NCBI GenBank assembly: GCA_016938035.1
Contig: JAFGVK010000107.1
Location: forward strand, 62,001 to 126,000
Direction of reading: 5' to 3'
Length of the DNA: 64,000 nucleotides
From: Deltaproteobacteria bacterium
GTDB lineage: Bacteria > Myxococcota_A > UBA796 > GCA-2862545
The translations under genes and the position numbers were made by a program. The notes under the pieces were generated by a model. That model saw only the letters and a list, made by a program, of their open reading frames with translations. It had not been told where the DNA came from and searched no databases. Every line of letters begins with the position of its first letter. Position 1 is the first letter of the stretch. Shown here one piece after another: positions 1-8,704 of the stretch.

Positions 1-571
1 GGACAACCACGTCCTGCCACTCCTCCCCGCGCTGCACCTCGAACTCGAAGCACCCCTCGATCTCATAGGTCCCCTCAGGGAGCATCCCGTCGAAGGACCC
101 GGTCTCGCTCACCACGGTCTTGGCCCACTCGATGGCGAGGCGCTGGTCGGTGGCGAAGGGCATGGACGGCCGATTCAGCACGGGCCGCTTGCGCGCGTCA
201 CCCTTGATGTGGACCCGCCCGTACGAGGCGTCGATGTCAGCCATCGAGCTGACGATCTCCTCGGTAGCATCGATGGCACGCGCACGCTGGAGCCGCTCGT
301 ACACCTCCCAGGTCTTGCCCAGGTATCGAGCGGACTGGGCACCGATGTAGTGGACGTCGAACGACACGTCGACCCCAAGGTCCATCAGGCCCATATAGGA
401 ACGCTCGACACCGGCCCAGGCGTTCTTCGAAGCGAGCTTGTTGAGCTCTTCGATCAACCGCATCTTCTCTGCGATCTTCTCCTCCTCGCTGAGCGCGTAG
501 GCGGTGGAGGGGAGCACGATCGGCGCAGCTGTGGCAGCAACGAGGAGAGCGAGCAGGCTGAAGCGCTTCAT
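1..571 (-). CDS. exported protein of unknown function, 3' end outside window
   Basis: The reading frame starts at an ATG with GGAG six bases upstream and runs off the left edge after about 190 codons. The first 26 residues form a signal peptide (MKRF, hydrophobic core, ending STAYA) followed by a charged helix. The last visible part (LPEGTYEIEG) resembles the beta-sandwich of PEGA or carboxypeptidase-regulatory domains. It begins 11 bases after the stop of the last importer ATPase, so it is probably the tenth gene of the importer operon and acts in the periplasm or at the outer membrane. I do not recognise a family for the whole protein. Confidence 0.8.
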   Translation of the reverse strand, partial: MKRFSLLALLVAATAAPIVLPSTAYALSEEEKIAEKMRLIEELNKLASKNAWAGVERSYMGLMDLGVDVSFDVHYIGAQSARYLGKTWEVYERLQRARAIDATEEIVSSMADIDASYGRVHIKGDARKRPVLNRPSMPFATDQRLAIEWAKTVVSETGSFDGMLPEGTYEIEGCFEFEVQRGEEWQDVVV

Positions 572-582
572 GACGAACTCCA

Positions 583-1416
583 TTAATTGGCGGCATACCG
601 ACCGATATCGGCGTGCTCTCCCCACGGGTCGAAGAGAACTCTGGCGTACGGATGCGTGGGCTCTTGATCGGGCAACTCTAGCTCTTCTACCACTTCTCCC
701 TTCAACATCACCAGCGCACGATGACACCAATTTCGAGCCTGCGCCATATCGTGGGTGACGAGGACACAGGCGGCGCCTGCCGGGAGGTTGTTGATCAGGT
801 CTTCCAGGACCGTGTCCTGGCGGTCGGGATCGAGCCCGCTGGTGGGCTCATCCGCCACCACCAGCTTAGGCTCCAGCGCAAACACCCTGGCCAGGGTGAC
901 GCGCCGCTGCTCACCACCCGACATCTGACGGGGGAGGGCGTTGAGCCGGTGCCCCAGCCCAAGGCGCTCCAACATCGCGATCGCCTTGACCTTTGCGTCC
1001 GCCCTGTCCATACCCGCGAGCACGGTCAGAGACTCGACGACGTGCTCCAGCGCAGACTGCTGCGGGTCCAGGGCAGAGAGCGCGTCCTGCGGGATGTACT
1101 GGTACCGCACACGCTTCCGTCTCCGCTCCGCCTCACTCAGAGTAGACCACGCAGCCCCTTCCAGCAGGATGGCCCCCCCGCTGACCTCCTCAAGCCCGAG
1201 GATGAGCCGGGAGAGGGTGGTCTTTCCCGACCCCGACTGCCCCACCAGGGCCAACACCTCCCCCGCCTTGAGGTCGAGGTTGACGTCGATGACCGCCTTG
1301 ACCTGCCGCTTGGGACTCCACGGCCATGGTCCGGACAGCACGAAGGTCTTGTGCACCCCTTGGAGCTGCACCACCGACTCCTCGGTGACGACGCGCTCTG
1401 CAGCATGGTTGCTCAC
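583..1416 (-). CDS. ABC transporter ATPase, OppF/DppF type
   Basis: This is the second nucleotide-binding subunit of the peptide-type importer, working at the inner face of the cytoplasmic membrane. Of 277 residues, the Walker A motif GQSGSGKTT lies near residue 59, the ABC signature MSGGEQRR near 165 and Walker B LVVADEPTSGLD near 185. The C-terminal THPYARVL matches the HPY element typical of oligopeptide and dipeptide importer ATPases. It is shorter than usual members (about 320-330 residues). The start overlaps the preceding ATPase gene by four bases, so translation is probably coupled. The substrate cannot be told from this subunit. Confidence 0.93.
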   Translation of the reverse strand: MSNHAAERVVTEESVVQLQGVHKTFVLSGPWPWSPKRQVKAVIDVNLDLKAGEVLALVGQSGSGKTTLSRLILGLEEVSGGAILLEGAAWSTLSEAERRRKRVRYQYIPQDALSALDPQQSALEHVVESLTVLAGMDRADAKVKAIAMLERLGLGHRLNALPRQMSGGEQRRVTLARVFALEPKLVVADEPTSGLDPDRQDTVLEDLINNLPAGAACVLVTHDMAQARNWCHRALVMLKGEVVEELELPDQEPTHPYARVLFDPWGEHADIGRYAAN

Positions 1417-2138
1417 GCCTCACCCCCGATCCGGACCACCACGTCAGCCACCCGCTCTACGGTGTCCATGTTGTGCGTGATCAGCAACAGCCCTACCCCG
1501 TGGGTCTTGGCGACCTCTAGCATGAGCTCAGTGACCACACGACGCAGCACAGGGTCGAGCCCCGTCTCTGGCTCGTCGGCGATCATGACCTTAGGCTGCG
1601 GCGCGATCGCGATCGCGAGCGCCGCTCGCTGCGCCATACCCCCAGACAGCTCGCCTGGTACGGCGAAGGCCGCCCGCGGAGGCAGTCCGACCTCCTGGAG
1701 CACCTCCGCGATGGCCACCCCGAGATCCGCTGGCTGGTTCTCGCGACGGGCAATCGCCTTCTCAAGCTGGTGCCCGATGGTCCGCCCGGGGTTAAGCGCA
1801 GAGCTCGCGGACTGAGGCGAGTAGGTGACGTACCCACCCCGCACCGCCACCGACTCCTTCTGGAGCCGCCGCTGGGCGCTCATCCCCACCCCTCTGACAC
1901 CGTCAAACCAGTCCCGCTTGGGATCGAGCCCGGGATAGCGCAGCTCGCCAGCGACCAAGCCAGGGTTCACGTCGAGCACCCCCATCGCCGCCCTAGCAGA
2001 GAGCGACTTACCGGAGCCCGAGGCCCCAACCAAGGCCGTGACCCGCCCGCCGAGGACCTGAAAGCTCACGTCCTCCACCAGCAGCCGCTCTGAGGTGCGG
2101 ATGGTGAGCCCCTTCATTTCAAGCAATAGCTCGTTCAT
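1413..2138 (-). CDS. ABC transporter ATPase, OppD/DppD type (short)
   Basis: This is the first ATPase of the importer. Walker A GASGSGKS lies near residue 37, the signature LSGGMAQR near 164 and Walker B VMIADEPETGLDP near 183, all intact. At 241 residues it ends shortly after the switch histidine (LLITHN) and lacks the C-terminal oligopeptide-transporter extension that full-length OppD/DppD proteins of about 330 residues carry, whereas its partner keeps a remnant of it. It overlaps the upstream permease and the downstream ATPase by four bases each. The pairing of two different ATPases is typical of peptide or nickel importers. Confidence 0.92.
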   Translation of the reverse strand: MNELLLEMKGLTIRTSERLLVEDVSFQVLGGRVTALVGASGSGKSLSARAAMGVLDVNPGLVAGELRYPGLDPKRDWFDGVRGVGMSAQRRLQKESVAVRGGYVTYSPQSASSALNPGRTIGHQLEKAIARRENQPADLGVAIAEVLQEVGLPPRAAFAVPGELSGGMAQRAALAIAIAPQPKVMIADEPETGLDPVLRRVVTELMLEVAKTHGVGLLLITHNMDTVERVADVVVRIGGEA

Positions 2139-2965
2139 TTAGCTCTCGCAGAGGCTCGAATGGCCTGCGCCATGAAGGCGACGACTCCAACCAGCACCAA
2201 CCCCAGCAGCAGCGCGTGCATCAGGGGTTGGGCACCCAGGATGGCCGTGTAGCCAAAATACAGGAGCGACGCCCATGAATTCGTCGCATCCGAGTGGGTA
2301 AACGACGGCTGATTCCTGCTCTGCGCGAGGTAGGAGAGGGATATCTCAAGAAAGACCACCTGCATCGCCACCTCGGCCGCCTGGCGAGCGATGACGTTCC
2401 GAAGGTTCATCCAGACGATATGGACGAAGTAGATGCGAAAGGCGGAGAAGCCATGCGCCTTGAGCGCCTCCACGAATCGCGCGCCGCCGAGCCGCTCGGC
2501 TGTCGCCGCGGCCTCGTCCATGGCCCCAGGAGACGCGAGCAGCGCCCACACTAGGCCCACGGGCAGCAGACCCCGCCAGTCGAGGGGGACGACGAGGGCA
2601 ACCACCAGGATCACGACCAGCCGCGGCAGCGCCCCGACCATCTCAGAGAACACCTGTAGGCCGGTGTCGAACCACTGAAGTCCCGCGGATCGAGCCAGCC
2701 CCGCAATGGTGGCCATCAAGGCGATGAACAGCCCGGCGACCACCGCTGGGACGGTGACGATGCGCGCCCCCTGCAGCGCGTACTCAGCGAGGGGAATCCC
2801 CATGGGATCGGTGCCGAAGGGCGGAAATTCGCTGGGCCCCACACTCCGCATCTTCAGATCGGGCGTGGACAGGAACTCGGGCGCCATCGCGGACATCACC
2901 ATCAAGGCCGCAAGCACACCGATGCCCGCCCAGAACCACAGAGTTGCCAGCTTAGGACGCTTCAC
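2135..2965 (-). CDS. ABC importer permease, OppC/DppC type
   Basis: This inner-membrane subunit has 276 residues. An N-terminal membrane segment (residues 10-28) is followed by a periplasmic loop with FGTDPMGIP, the form of the GTD motif found in DppC-like permeases. Several further hydrophobic segments follow. The EAA-type cytoplasmic loop around residue 160 (ALKAHGFSAFRIYFVHI) contacts the ATPases. Genes on both sides overlap by four bases. The gene order binding protein, B, C, D, F is that of classical dpp/opp operons, which supports the assignment. Confidence 0.9.
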   Translation of the reverse strand: MKRPKLATLWFWAGIGVLAALMVMSAMAPEFLSTPDLKMRSVGPSEFPPFGTDPMGIPLAEYALQGARIVTVPAVVAGLFIALMATIAGLARSAGLQWFDTGLQVFSEMVGALPRLVVILVVALVVPLDWRGLLPVGLVWALLASPGAMDEAAATAERLGGARFVEALKAHGFSAFRIYFVHIVWMNLRNVIARQAAEVAMQVVFLEISLSYLAQSRNQPSFTHSDATNSWASLLYFGYTAILGAQPLMHALLLGLVLVGVVAFMAQAIRASARAK

Positions 2966-3879
2966 ATCTGCACCTTGGGGCTGTAGCGGACGTACATGGC
3001 GATCCCTATCTCAAAGACCGCCTGGACCAGCAACATGGCACCAGAGAGCAGCGAGAACCCCCAGCCCGCCGCCAGCACCACCCCGAAGTCCTGAAGCAGG
3101 GTACCATCCCAGAGCAACTGCCCAAGTCCCGGGATCCCGAGCACCACCTCAACGATCACCGCGCCAGACAGGATGTGCAGCACACGAGACCGCATCTGCC
3201 CAACCAGCGCGGGCAAGACGTTGGGCAAGGCGTTGGAGAGGACAGACTCGCCGCGGAGCAGCGCCATCTGCACGTATCGCTGCTTGACCTCCTCCTGAAA
3301 CACCGAACGCGTCCCCATCACCGCGCTGGCCAGCGCGCCGTCCGCCACTCCGAGCACCACCGCCGCAAGGAGAATCCGCAGCATCGCGGGCCACCCGTCC
3401 AGCGACAGCGCCCCGTAGGTGACCTCTACGTAGGCCGCAAACAGCAGCGCGAGGATGACGGCGGGGACTAGCCCGATCCCCTGCCAGAGGGCGTCCAGCC
3501 GCTTGGAAAACACTCCCAGCGCAGCCCCGAGGCTCCCAAGCAGGATGGGCACCATCGCCAAACCAACCACCATCGACGACACCGGCACCGACTCGAGCAG
3601 CAGCTCAAGCACGGGGATGCCCTGCGCTACGCGCCACGACCTCCCAAAGTCACCCTGGAGCGCGCTCGTAAGCCAAGCCCAGTAGAACCCCCAGGGCCCA
3701 TCATTGAGGTGAAACCTATCCCGCAGCGCCTCGGTTCCATCACAAAAACCCGGGGGGCAGAGGATCTCAGCCGGATCACCCGGGAGTGCCCAGAGCACGC
3801 CCGTGATGAACGCCGGAATGATAAACGGTAGCAAGACCGCCGCAACGATCCGCACAAGCGGTCTAATCCACCAAGCCAC
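2962..3879 (-). CDS. ABC importer permease, OppB/DppB type
   Basis: This is the first permease of the importer, 305 residues with about six membrane segments. Residues 28-65 hold the GDPAE stretch characteristic of DppB/OppB, and ALLRGESVLSNALPNVLPALV near residue 210 is the EAA loop that contacts the ATPase. The start is a GTG with GGAG five bases upstream, 33 bases after the binding-protein gene. Its stop overlaps the start of the next permease. Family knowledge places it as one half of the heterodimeric membrane pore. Confidence 0.92.
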   Translation of the reverse strand: MAWWIRPLVRIVAAVLLPFIIPAFITGVLWALPGDPAEILCPPGFCDGTEALRDRFHLNDGPWGFYWAWLTSALQGDFGRSWRVAQGIPVLELLLESVPVSSMVVGLAMVPILLGSLGAALGVFSKRLDALWQGIGLVPAVILALLFAAYVEVTYGALSLDGWPAMLRILLAAVVLGVADGALASAVMGTRSVFQEEVKQRYVQMALLRGESVLSNALPNVLPALVGQMRSRVLHILSGAVIVEVVLGIPGLGQLLWDGTLLQDFGVVLAAGWGFSLLSGAMLLVQAVFEIGIAMYVRYSPKVQM

Positions 3880-3911
3880 GCTGACTCCAGTAGGGCCTCA
3901 GACGCAGCCCC

Positions 3912-5477
3912 CTACCCCTCGAAGGTCCAACCCTCGAACTCAGTGAAGTAGAAGTAGGGAGCGATAATGTTGTTACGAACTTCGTTACGCCACGCGCTCT
4001 TGGTGTCGAGTTTCCACAGGAAGAGATAGGGCAGATCCTCAGCCAGATAGGCGTGAAGCTCGTGGTAGGCGTCCTTGGCCTCAGTGTCGGTGCGCGCCCC
4101 CTCGAACCTGTCGAGGATCGCGTCCACAGCGGGGTTCGAGTAGTTGAAGATATTCAGCGGCCCCTTGCCACCCTTGCGGGTGTGAAACAGCGAATTGACG
4201 TCCTCAACCAACCCGAAGGACCATTTGCCGATGAGCAGGTCGTACTCGGGCAGCTGCCCAGTGACCGCCTTACGGTTCCAGGTGTCCGCGGTGACCTTGT
4301 AGACCTGACGGTCGAAACCGGCTGCCTGCAGCTGATTCCCGATCTGGTTCAGCAGATCCTTCGCCTCAGCGTCTAGCGGCGCGTTCATGCCGATCTTGAA
4401 GGACACGGGCTGACCGCCCACCACCCACTTGCCTAGCTGCTCGGTGGCGCCAGAGGACGTCATGAGCTCCTGCACCTTGGCCCGATCGGAGCGCTCCACG
4501 GACTGCACCTGCCGGTTGTAGTAGGGCGAGGACTGCACGAACGGCCCTGAGACGAACTCACAGGGAGGGTTGGGATCGTCCTTCTCGACACCGATGGTGA
4601 GCTCTCTCAGCTCGGTCCGATCGATGGAGTAGTTGAGCGCCTGCCGGACCTTCACGTCCCGCTGGGGTCCCCTGGTGGTGTTGATGGCCACAAACCACCA
4701 GGAGCGGAGATCGTAAGACTTAAGTGCTACATCGTCCGACGCCGCGACCTCGGGGCGCAGCGGCGGCGCCACAGCGATGACCCCCTGCACGCCGGCGTTG
4801 ATGAGCGTCTTGATCTGAACAAACGGGTCCCCGCCCTCGGCGAGGGTCAACACCTGAATACGGGGGTTCTGGTGCGCGTTGGGGACGGCGGTGAACTTCA
4901 CCGCCTGACGGCCCTGGGAGCCCTTCATGGGTCCGGTGCCAATGGGCCGGGTTGAGAAGTCCTGATCAGGGCTGATGGCGGTGCTGGTAAAGGCATGCTT
5001 GGGCAGCACCGAGAAGCCCACTCGCTCCCGCGGGTTGTGGAACACCTTGGTGAAGGTGATGACCGCCGAGCCTTCCTTATCGTTCGCGGCGCAGGACTCA
5101 ATGGACTCTTTGTAGCCCTTGGCGATGGGCGAGGGGGTGCCGGGGTCAAGCATCGCGTCGACTGTGAAGCACACGTCACTTGCCGTGAGCGGCTTGCCAT
5201 CATGCCACTTCACGTCGGAGTTGAGGAAGATCTTGAGCTCGCGGCCGTTCTTCTCAAATCGGGTGACGAGCCGGCTCTTCAGCTTGTTGTCCACCGCGTC
5301 GCGGTAGAAGAGGCGATCGAACACCAGCTCGTGAGACCGGTAGTCCACCATCGACCGAGCGAAGAGCGGGTTCATGGTGCTGGGCAGCGACTCCTCGTAG
5401 TAGGAAACGCTGGAGCCCGCCATCAATGCGGTGCCTGCGAGGCCCAGGGCCAGCAGCAAGTTGCGCGTACGGTTCAT
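3912..5477 (-). CDS. ABC importer substrate-binding protein, SBP_bac_5 family
   Basis: This 521-residue exported protein has an N-terminal signal segment (MNRTRNLLLALGLAGTALMAG), with no lipobox Cys at its end. The mature part shows DppA/OppA-type features: a motif around LPSTMNPLFARS, then DVKWHDGKPLTASDVCFTVDAML, and a C-terminal part ending in an aromatic-rich strand. GAGGAG lies seven bases before the ATG. It would capture peptides or related ligands in the periplasm and deliver them to the permeases encoded just downstream. It is 13 bases after a lipoprotein gene. Ligand specificity cannot be read from sequence; nickel or opine binding are alternatives. Confidence 0.92.
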   Translation of the reverse strand: MNRTRNLLLALGLAGTALMAGSSVSYYEESLPSTMNPLFARSMVDYRSHELVFDRLFYRDAVDNKLKSRLVTRFEKNGRELKIFLNSDVKWHDGKPLTASDVCFTVDAMLDPGTPSPIAKGYKESIESCAANDKEGSAVITFTKVFHNPRERVGFSVLPKHAFTSTAISPDQDFSTRPIGTGPMKGSQGRQAVKFTAVPNAHQNPRIQVLTLAEGGDPFVQIKTLINAGVQGVIAVAPPLRPEVAASDDVALKSYDLRSWWFVAINTTRGPQRDVKVRQALNYSIDRTELRELTIGVEKDDPNPPCEFVSGPFVQSSPYYNRQVQSVERSDRAKVQELMTSSGATEQLGKWVVGGQPVSFKIGMNAPLDAEAKDLLNQIGNQLQAAGFDRQVYKVTADTWNRKAVTGQLPEYDLLIGKWSFGLVEDVNSLFHTRKGGKGPLNIFNYSNPAVDAILDRFEGARTDTEAKDAYHELHAYLAEDLPYLFLWKLDTKSAWRNEVRNNIIAPYFYFTEFEGWTFEG

Positions 5478-5489
5478 CGACGAACTCCT

Positions 5490-6872
5490 CTAGATTCCAA
5501 CGCCGCCAACATTCCCTCTCTCCCTACCCACGCGAATCGCGAGGGCGTCTAGCGCAAACCGCGCTATTTCAAGAGAGGGATACCGGCGTGAGTGACTATG
5601 AATAATATCTGCCCCGCGCATCGGGTAGCGGTTTCCCGCGTCCCAGGCGGCGAGAGAGAGCAGCCCTACAGCACATCGGGCCTCATCCTCGCTCCGCTCC
5701 ATCGCGTTGATCCTGAGAATACCACCGGTCTTCTCATTCCCCTCTGCGGCAGCGACAACGGCGAGCTGGCGAAGCAGCCCTACCGTGAGCACCCGCGCGA
5801 AGGTCCGATGGAAGGGCAGCGCGGCACCGGCCTTCGCCTCGAGATCTCCCTTCAACCGATCCCTCAGGTCGCCGACCAGGTCGAGCGCAAGCTCGCTGTC
5901 CAGCGCCCCATCCTTTCTCGCAGCGAAGGCGATGGCCGCGATGAGGCTGCGGTCGCGCCAGGTGTCCACCGCTGCGGCTCCCTGCGCCCCGGTGACGGCG
6001 GCCATGAAGGCCCCATCCGCGGGGGTCCCGAAGTCAGACCCAAAGAGCAACTCCAAGGGAAGGTCCTGATCTCCCGCCACCTGCGGCTCCACCGGGAGCT
6101 GGTACCTCGCTGCGTAGAGGTCCAACAGCGGAGCCTGATCACCAGCGAGCTGATCCGCGACCCGCTCGTGCCAGAGGGCGAGGGCCAGCATGGCGCTAGG
6201 ATCACCGAAGGAGACCTCAGTCTCGACCTCTCCCCGCTCCGGCAGCACGTAGCTGGCAGAAGAGCCAATCTCGGGCCACACCCCTGGGGAATCCTCTGGA
6301 AGCGAGAGCGGAAGTGCGCTCAGGTCCGGCGGCCACACCGCACCGGAGTCCATCCAGGCAAGCCAGGGAGCGCTCCACGCGGCCGAGGGTCCGTCGGTGG
6401 GAAGCGAGGCTCTGGCGGCCTGTGCCTTGTCCACCTGCCCCAGGAGCAGGTAGGACACCATGAGCACCTGAGCGGCACCCGCGGGGTCGGTCTCCTGCGG
6501 GGTCAGGCCGTAGGTCTGCACGTAGGACTGAGCGGCCACCAGCGCCGCCTGCTTGAACATCAGAGAGGTCTCGAGGTGCGCCCTGGCTCCGGCCAAGCCA
6601 CCCACTGGCCCCAGCAGCTCAACCGCGCTGCGGAGGTCTCGCTTCATCACCAGGTCGATCCAGCCCTGTTGCGCGGCGTAGACCTGAACCGCCGCCTCGT
6701 CGGCGACGAGCATCGGCCAGCTACCAGCGATGAGCGCTGCCGGAATCTCTGGTCCCGGCACCACCGCCTGCTCACCGGCAGGTGCGGGGTTCTCAGCAGG
6801 CGCTCCGCATCCACCGAGCAGCACGCCGGCGAGTAAGAGCCCCCTGGCACCAGAGCCCAGCGCGCTCATCAT
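5490..6872 (-). CDS. large alpha-helical lipoprotein of unknown function
   Basis: The start is placed at the first of two ATG codons that overlap the upstream stop (ATGATGA); the longer frame would put 32 implausible residues before it. The protein has 460 residues with a lipoprotein signal (LLLAGVLLGGC), so the mature N-terminal Cys is probably lipidated. A Pro/Ala-rich spacer leads into a long helical region with Ala/Leu-rich pairs like TPR or SEL1 repeats, but no repeat is regular enough to name. It lies directly upstream of the binding protein and is co-oriented with four other exported proteins, which suggests an envelope complex or assembly role. Confidence 0.8.
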   Translation of the reverse strand: MMSALGSGARGLLLAGVLLGGCGAPAENPAPAGEQAVVPGPEIPAALIAGSWPMLVADEAAVQVYAAQQGWIDLVMKRDLRSAVELLGPVGGLAGARAHLETSLMFKQAALVAAQSYVQTYGLTPQETDPAGAAQVLMVSYLLLGQVDKAQAARASLPTDGPSAAWSAPWLAWMDSGAVWPPDLSALPLSLPEDSPGVWPEIGSSASYVLPERGEVETEVSFGDPSAMLALALWHERVADQLAGDQAPLLDLYAARYQLPVEPQVAGDQDLPLELLFGSDFGTPADGAFMAAVTGAQGAAAVDTWRDRSLIAAIAFAARKDGALDSELALDLVGDLRDRLKGDLEAKAGAALPFHRTFARVLTVGLLRQLAVVAAAEGNEKTGGILRINAMERSEDEARCAVGLLSLAAWDAGNRYPMRGADIIHSHSRRYPSLEIARFALDALAIRVGRERGNVGGVGI

Positions 6873-8242
6873 TGGCCCTCGCAGTACTCGGCGGTCCCCG
6901 CGGCAGAGACGCACAGCTGCAGGGCCTTGGTCGTGTCCTTTCCAGCGGCCTTGGCGTACTCGTACCACTCCCGAGCGTACACCTTGGTCTGGTTGCGAGC
7001 CTCAGAAACCTGTCCCTTCGTCTCGTCCGTGGGATTCACGGCGTTCTTCTCCTCCGCGGCCTGCCACAGGGTCTGCGAGGCGGCGGCCCGCAGCTTGTAC
7101 AGGCTGTACACCCGAGTAGTGTAGGTGTCGCCGGTCCACACCGTGCGGTTTTCAAGGGCCACGTTGGACCACTTGATCACGCCGTAGGCCCGAGACGCCC
7201 CACGCTTGTTCAGGTACAAAGCGTACTTGTAGCAAAGATCCGGATCGGACTGGTCGACGTCCTCCAGGTGCCGCTTCATGAGCTTCGCCCACTCCTGCTG
7301 GTCGCCCTTGGAGTAGGCGTTGGTCATCAACACCCGGGAGATACGATCCTTGTCGGTCTGCTTGCCCGCTGCGGCGAAGGACGCCTCTAGACAGGCGGTC
7401 TGCCCGTCGCTGAGCTTCCCCATCATCGCCGAGGGCTCGAGCTTGACGATGTTGTCGCAGGAGTCATCCACCACCACCGGGGCAGCGGGCGTCACCGCGG
7501 AGATCAACGCCGCGGGGGGCTCGGGCGTCGCCGCCGGTGCCTCCACCGCCGCGACCGCGTCGGTGCCCTCGGCCGCGACCGGGCGGGTCAGCGCGCCGGG
7601 ACGGGTCATCCCACCGGTGGCGGCCGGTGCCTCCACAGGCGCCTCGGTCCTGGCGGTGCTCTCGACAGGGGGGGGGGCCGCGACCCCTGCGGGCTCAGCG
7701 GTTCCAGCCTCAGCGCCACTGGGACGGACGGAGCTGCCCGGACGGGTCATGCCGCCCTCATGCGGCGCAGCGACGGGCTCGGCCGTCCCACTCCCAGGTC
7801 GGACCATCGAGTTGCCCCGGTTGGGGACCGGCTCCTCAGCCCGAGCGAGCTGAGTGCCCCGCGAGGGGGGGGTGACGTCGGCAGCCGGACGGCTGGTGGC
7901 CGCCGGGCGGCTCGGCTGCGCCGCAGGTGCCGCTACAGGTACAGGCTCAGCCTTGGCTACCCTGGCCTCGCCGGTGTAGGGCGACAGGTCGACGAACGGC
8001 GAGAAGGCCGCGGTCGCCTGCAGGTCGAACCACGCCACCCGCATGTCGCCGGGGGTGGGGTTGCCCTGTCGGTCCCGCCCCAGCTCTGGAGAGACCACCT
8101 GCCCCCCCTGGATACATGAGGCCCACCCGTCCTGGCACGGGAGGGTCGGAAATGCAGCCTCGAAATCTCCCCACCCCGCGTAGGCGGTAGAGGTCGCGGC
8201 AAGACCGGTCAGCATTGCGAGCACGAGAGTCAGCTTGTGCAT
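6869..8242 (-). CDS. exported protein with long low-complexity linker and helical C-terminus
   Basis: This 457-residue protein has a cleavable signal peptide ending TAYA. A small conserved-looking head (residues 23-95, two Cys, GWGDFEAAFPTLPC) is followed by about 170 residues of Ala/Pro/Thr-rich linker. The linker contains four near-repeats of the form (G/S)MxRPGxxxRP and two homopolymer tracts of 10 and 8 bases. A C-terminal helical domain with four Cys and TPR-like spacing (ADxxLxR style helices) completes it. The architecture suggests a periplasm-spanning protein with the linker crossing peptidoglycan; this is inference. It sits between the small beta-domain gene and the large lipoprotein gene, overlapping the latter. 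Confidence 0.82.
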   Translation of the reverse strand: MHKLTLVLAMLTGLAATSTAYAGWGDFEAAFPTLPCQDGWASCIQGGQVVSPELGRDRQGNPTPGDMRVAWFDLQATAAFSPFVDLSPYTGEARVAKAEPVPVAAPAAQPSRPAATSRPAADVTPPSRGTQLARAEEPVPNRGNSMVRPGSGTAEPVAAPHEGGMTRPGSSVRPSGAEAGTAEPAGVAAPPPVESTARTEAPVEAPAATGGMTRPGALTRPVAAEGTDAVAAVEAPAATPEPPAALISAVTPAAPVVVDDSCDNIVKLEPSAMMGKLSDGQTACLEASFAAAGKQTDKDRISRVLMTNAYSKGDQQEWAKLMKRHLEDVDQSDPDLCYKYALYLNKRGASRAYGVIKWSNVALENRTVWTGDTYTTRVYSLYKLRAAASQTLWQAAEEKNAVNPTDETKGQVSEARNQTKVYAREWYEYAKAAGKDTTKALQLCVSAAGTAEYCEGQ

Positions 8243-8269
8243 GGGAGGCTCACCTTGAGAAGGTTGGGG

Positions 8270-8704
8270 TTACTCGGCCCCGTCAATTGGCTTGTCGCGA
8301 CCGAACTGGATGACGGGATCGTCCATCTCGTCGTCCTCGAGAATGACGCTCATCTTCTCAAGCTGAACGGTCGCACGGTTCTTGCGCTTACGGATCTGGT
8401 ACGAGATCTTCTGGGTGACGTAGCCCGGAGCGGAGATCTCCAAGGTGAGGTCCATGCCCTTCTCAAAGATCAGCTCTGATCCATCGGGGAGATAGAGCAC
8501 ATCGGTCGTCCACTCGCCATTGCTGGTGTTGACCCTGTGGCGGTCAGCCTCAGCGGGGTGGCGGATCACCGCGGTGGGGATCGGCGCGCCGGCCTGGTCT
8601 ACCACCACGATCGTCACGTCCAGACCCAAGTCACCCGCGAGCGCCGGGGCGCTCAGGGTCATCAGGCCAACAGAGAGGGCAATGGTCTTCCAGAGGTTCA
8701 TCAT
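8270..8704 (-). CDS. small exported beta-sandwich protein (carboxypeptidase-regulatory-like)
   Basis: The start is taken at the ATG that overlaps the upstream TGA by one base (TGATG), giving 144 residues; a second ATG follows immediately. Residues 1-23 are a signal peptide ending ALA. The mature part (VTIVVVDQAGAPIPTAVIRH, then ELIFEKGMDLTLEISAPGY) has the pattern of a regulatory-like beta-sandwich: a strand, a surface-exposed GAPI turn and a strand with APGY. An acidic tail follows. Such domains bind other proteins or carbohydrate; no enzyme motif is visible. It is coupled to the lipoprotein gene upstream. Confidence 0.8.
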   Translation of the reverse strand: MMNLWKTIALSVGLMTLSAPALAGDLGLDVTIVVVDQAGAPIPTAVIRHPAEADRHRVNTSNGEWTTDVLYLPDGSELIFEKGMDLTLEISAPGYVTQKISYQIRKRKNRATVQLEKMSVILEDDEMDDPVIQFGRDKPIDGAE

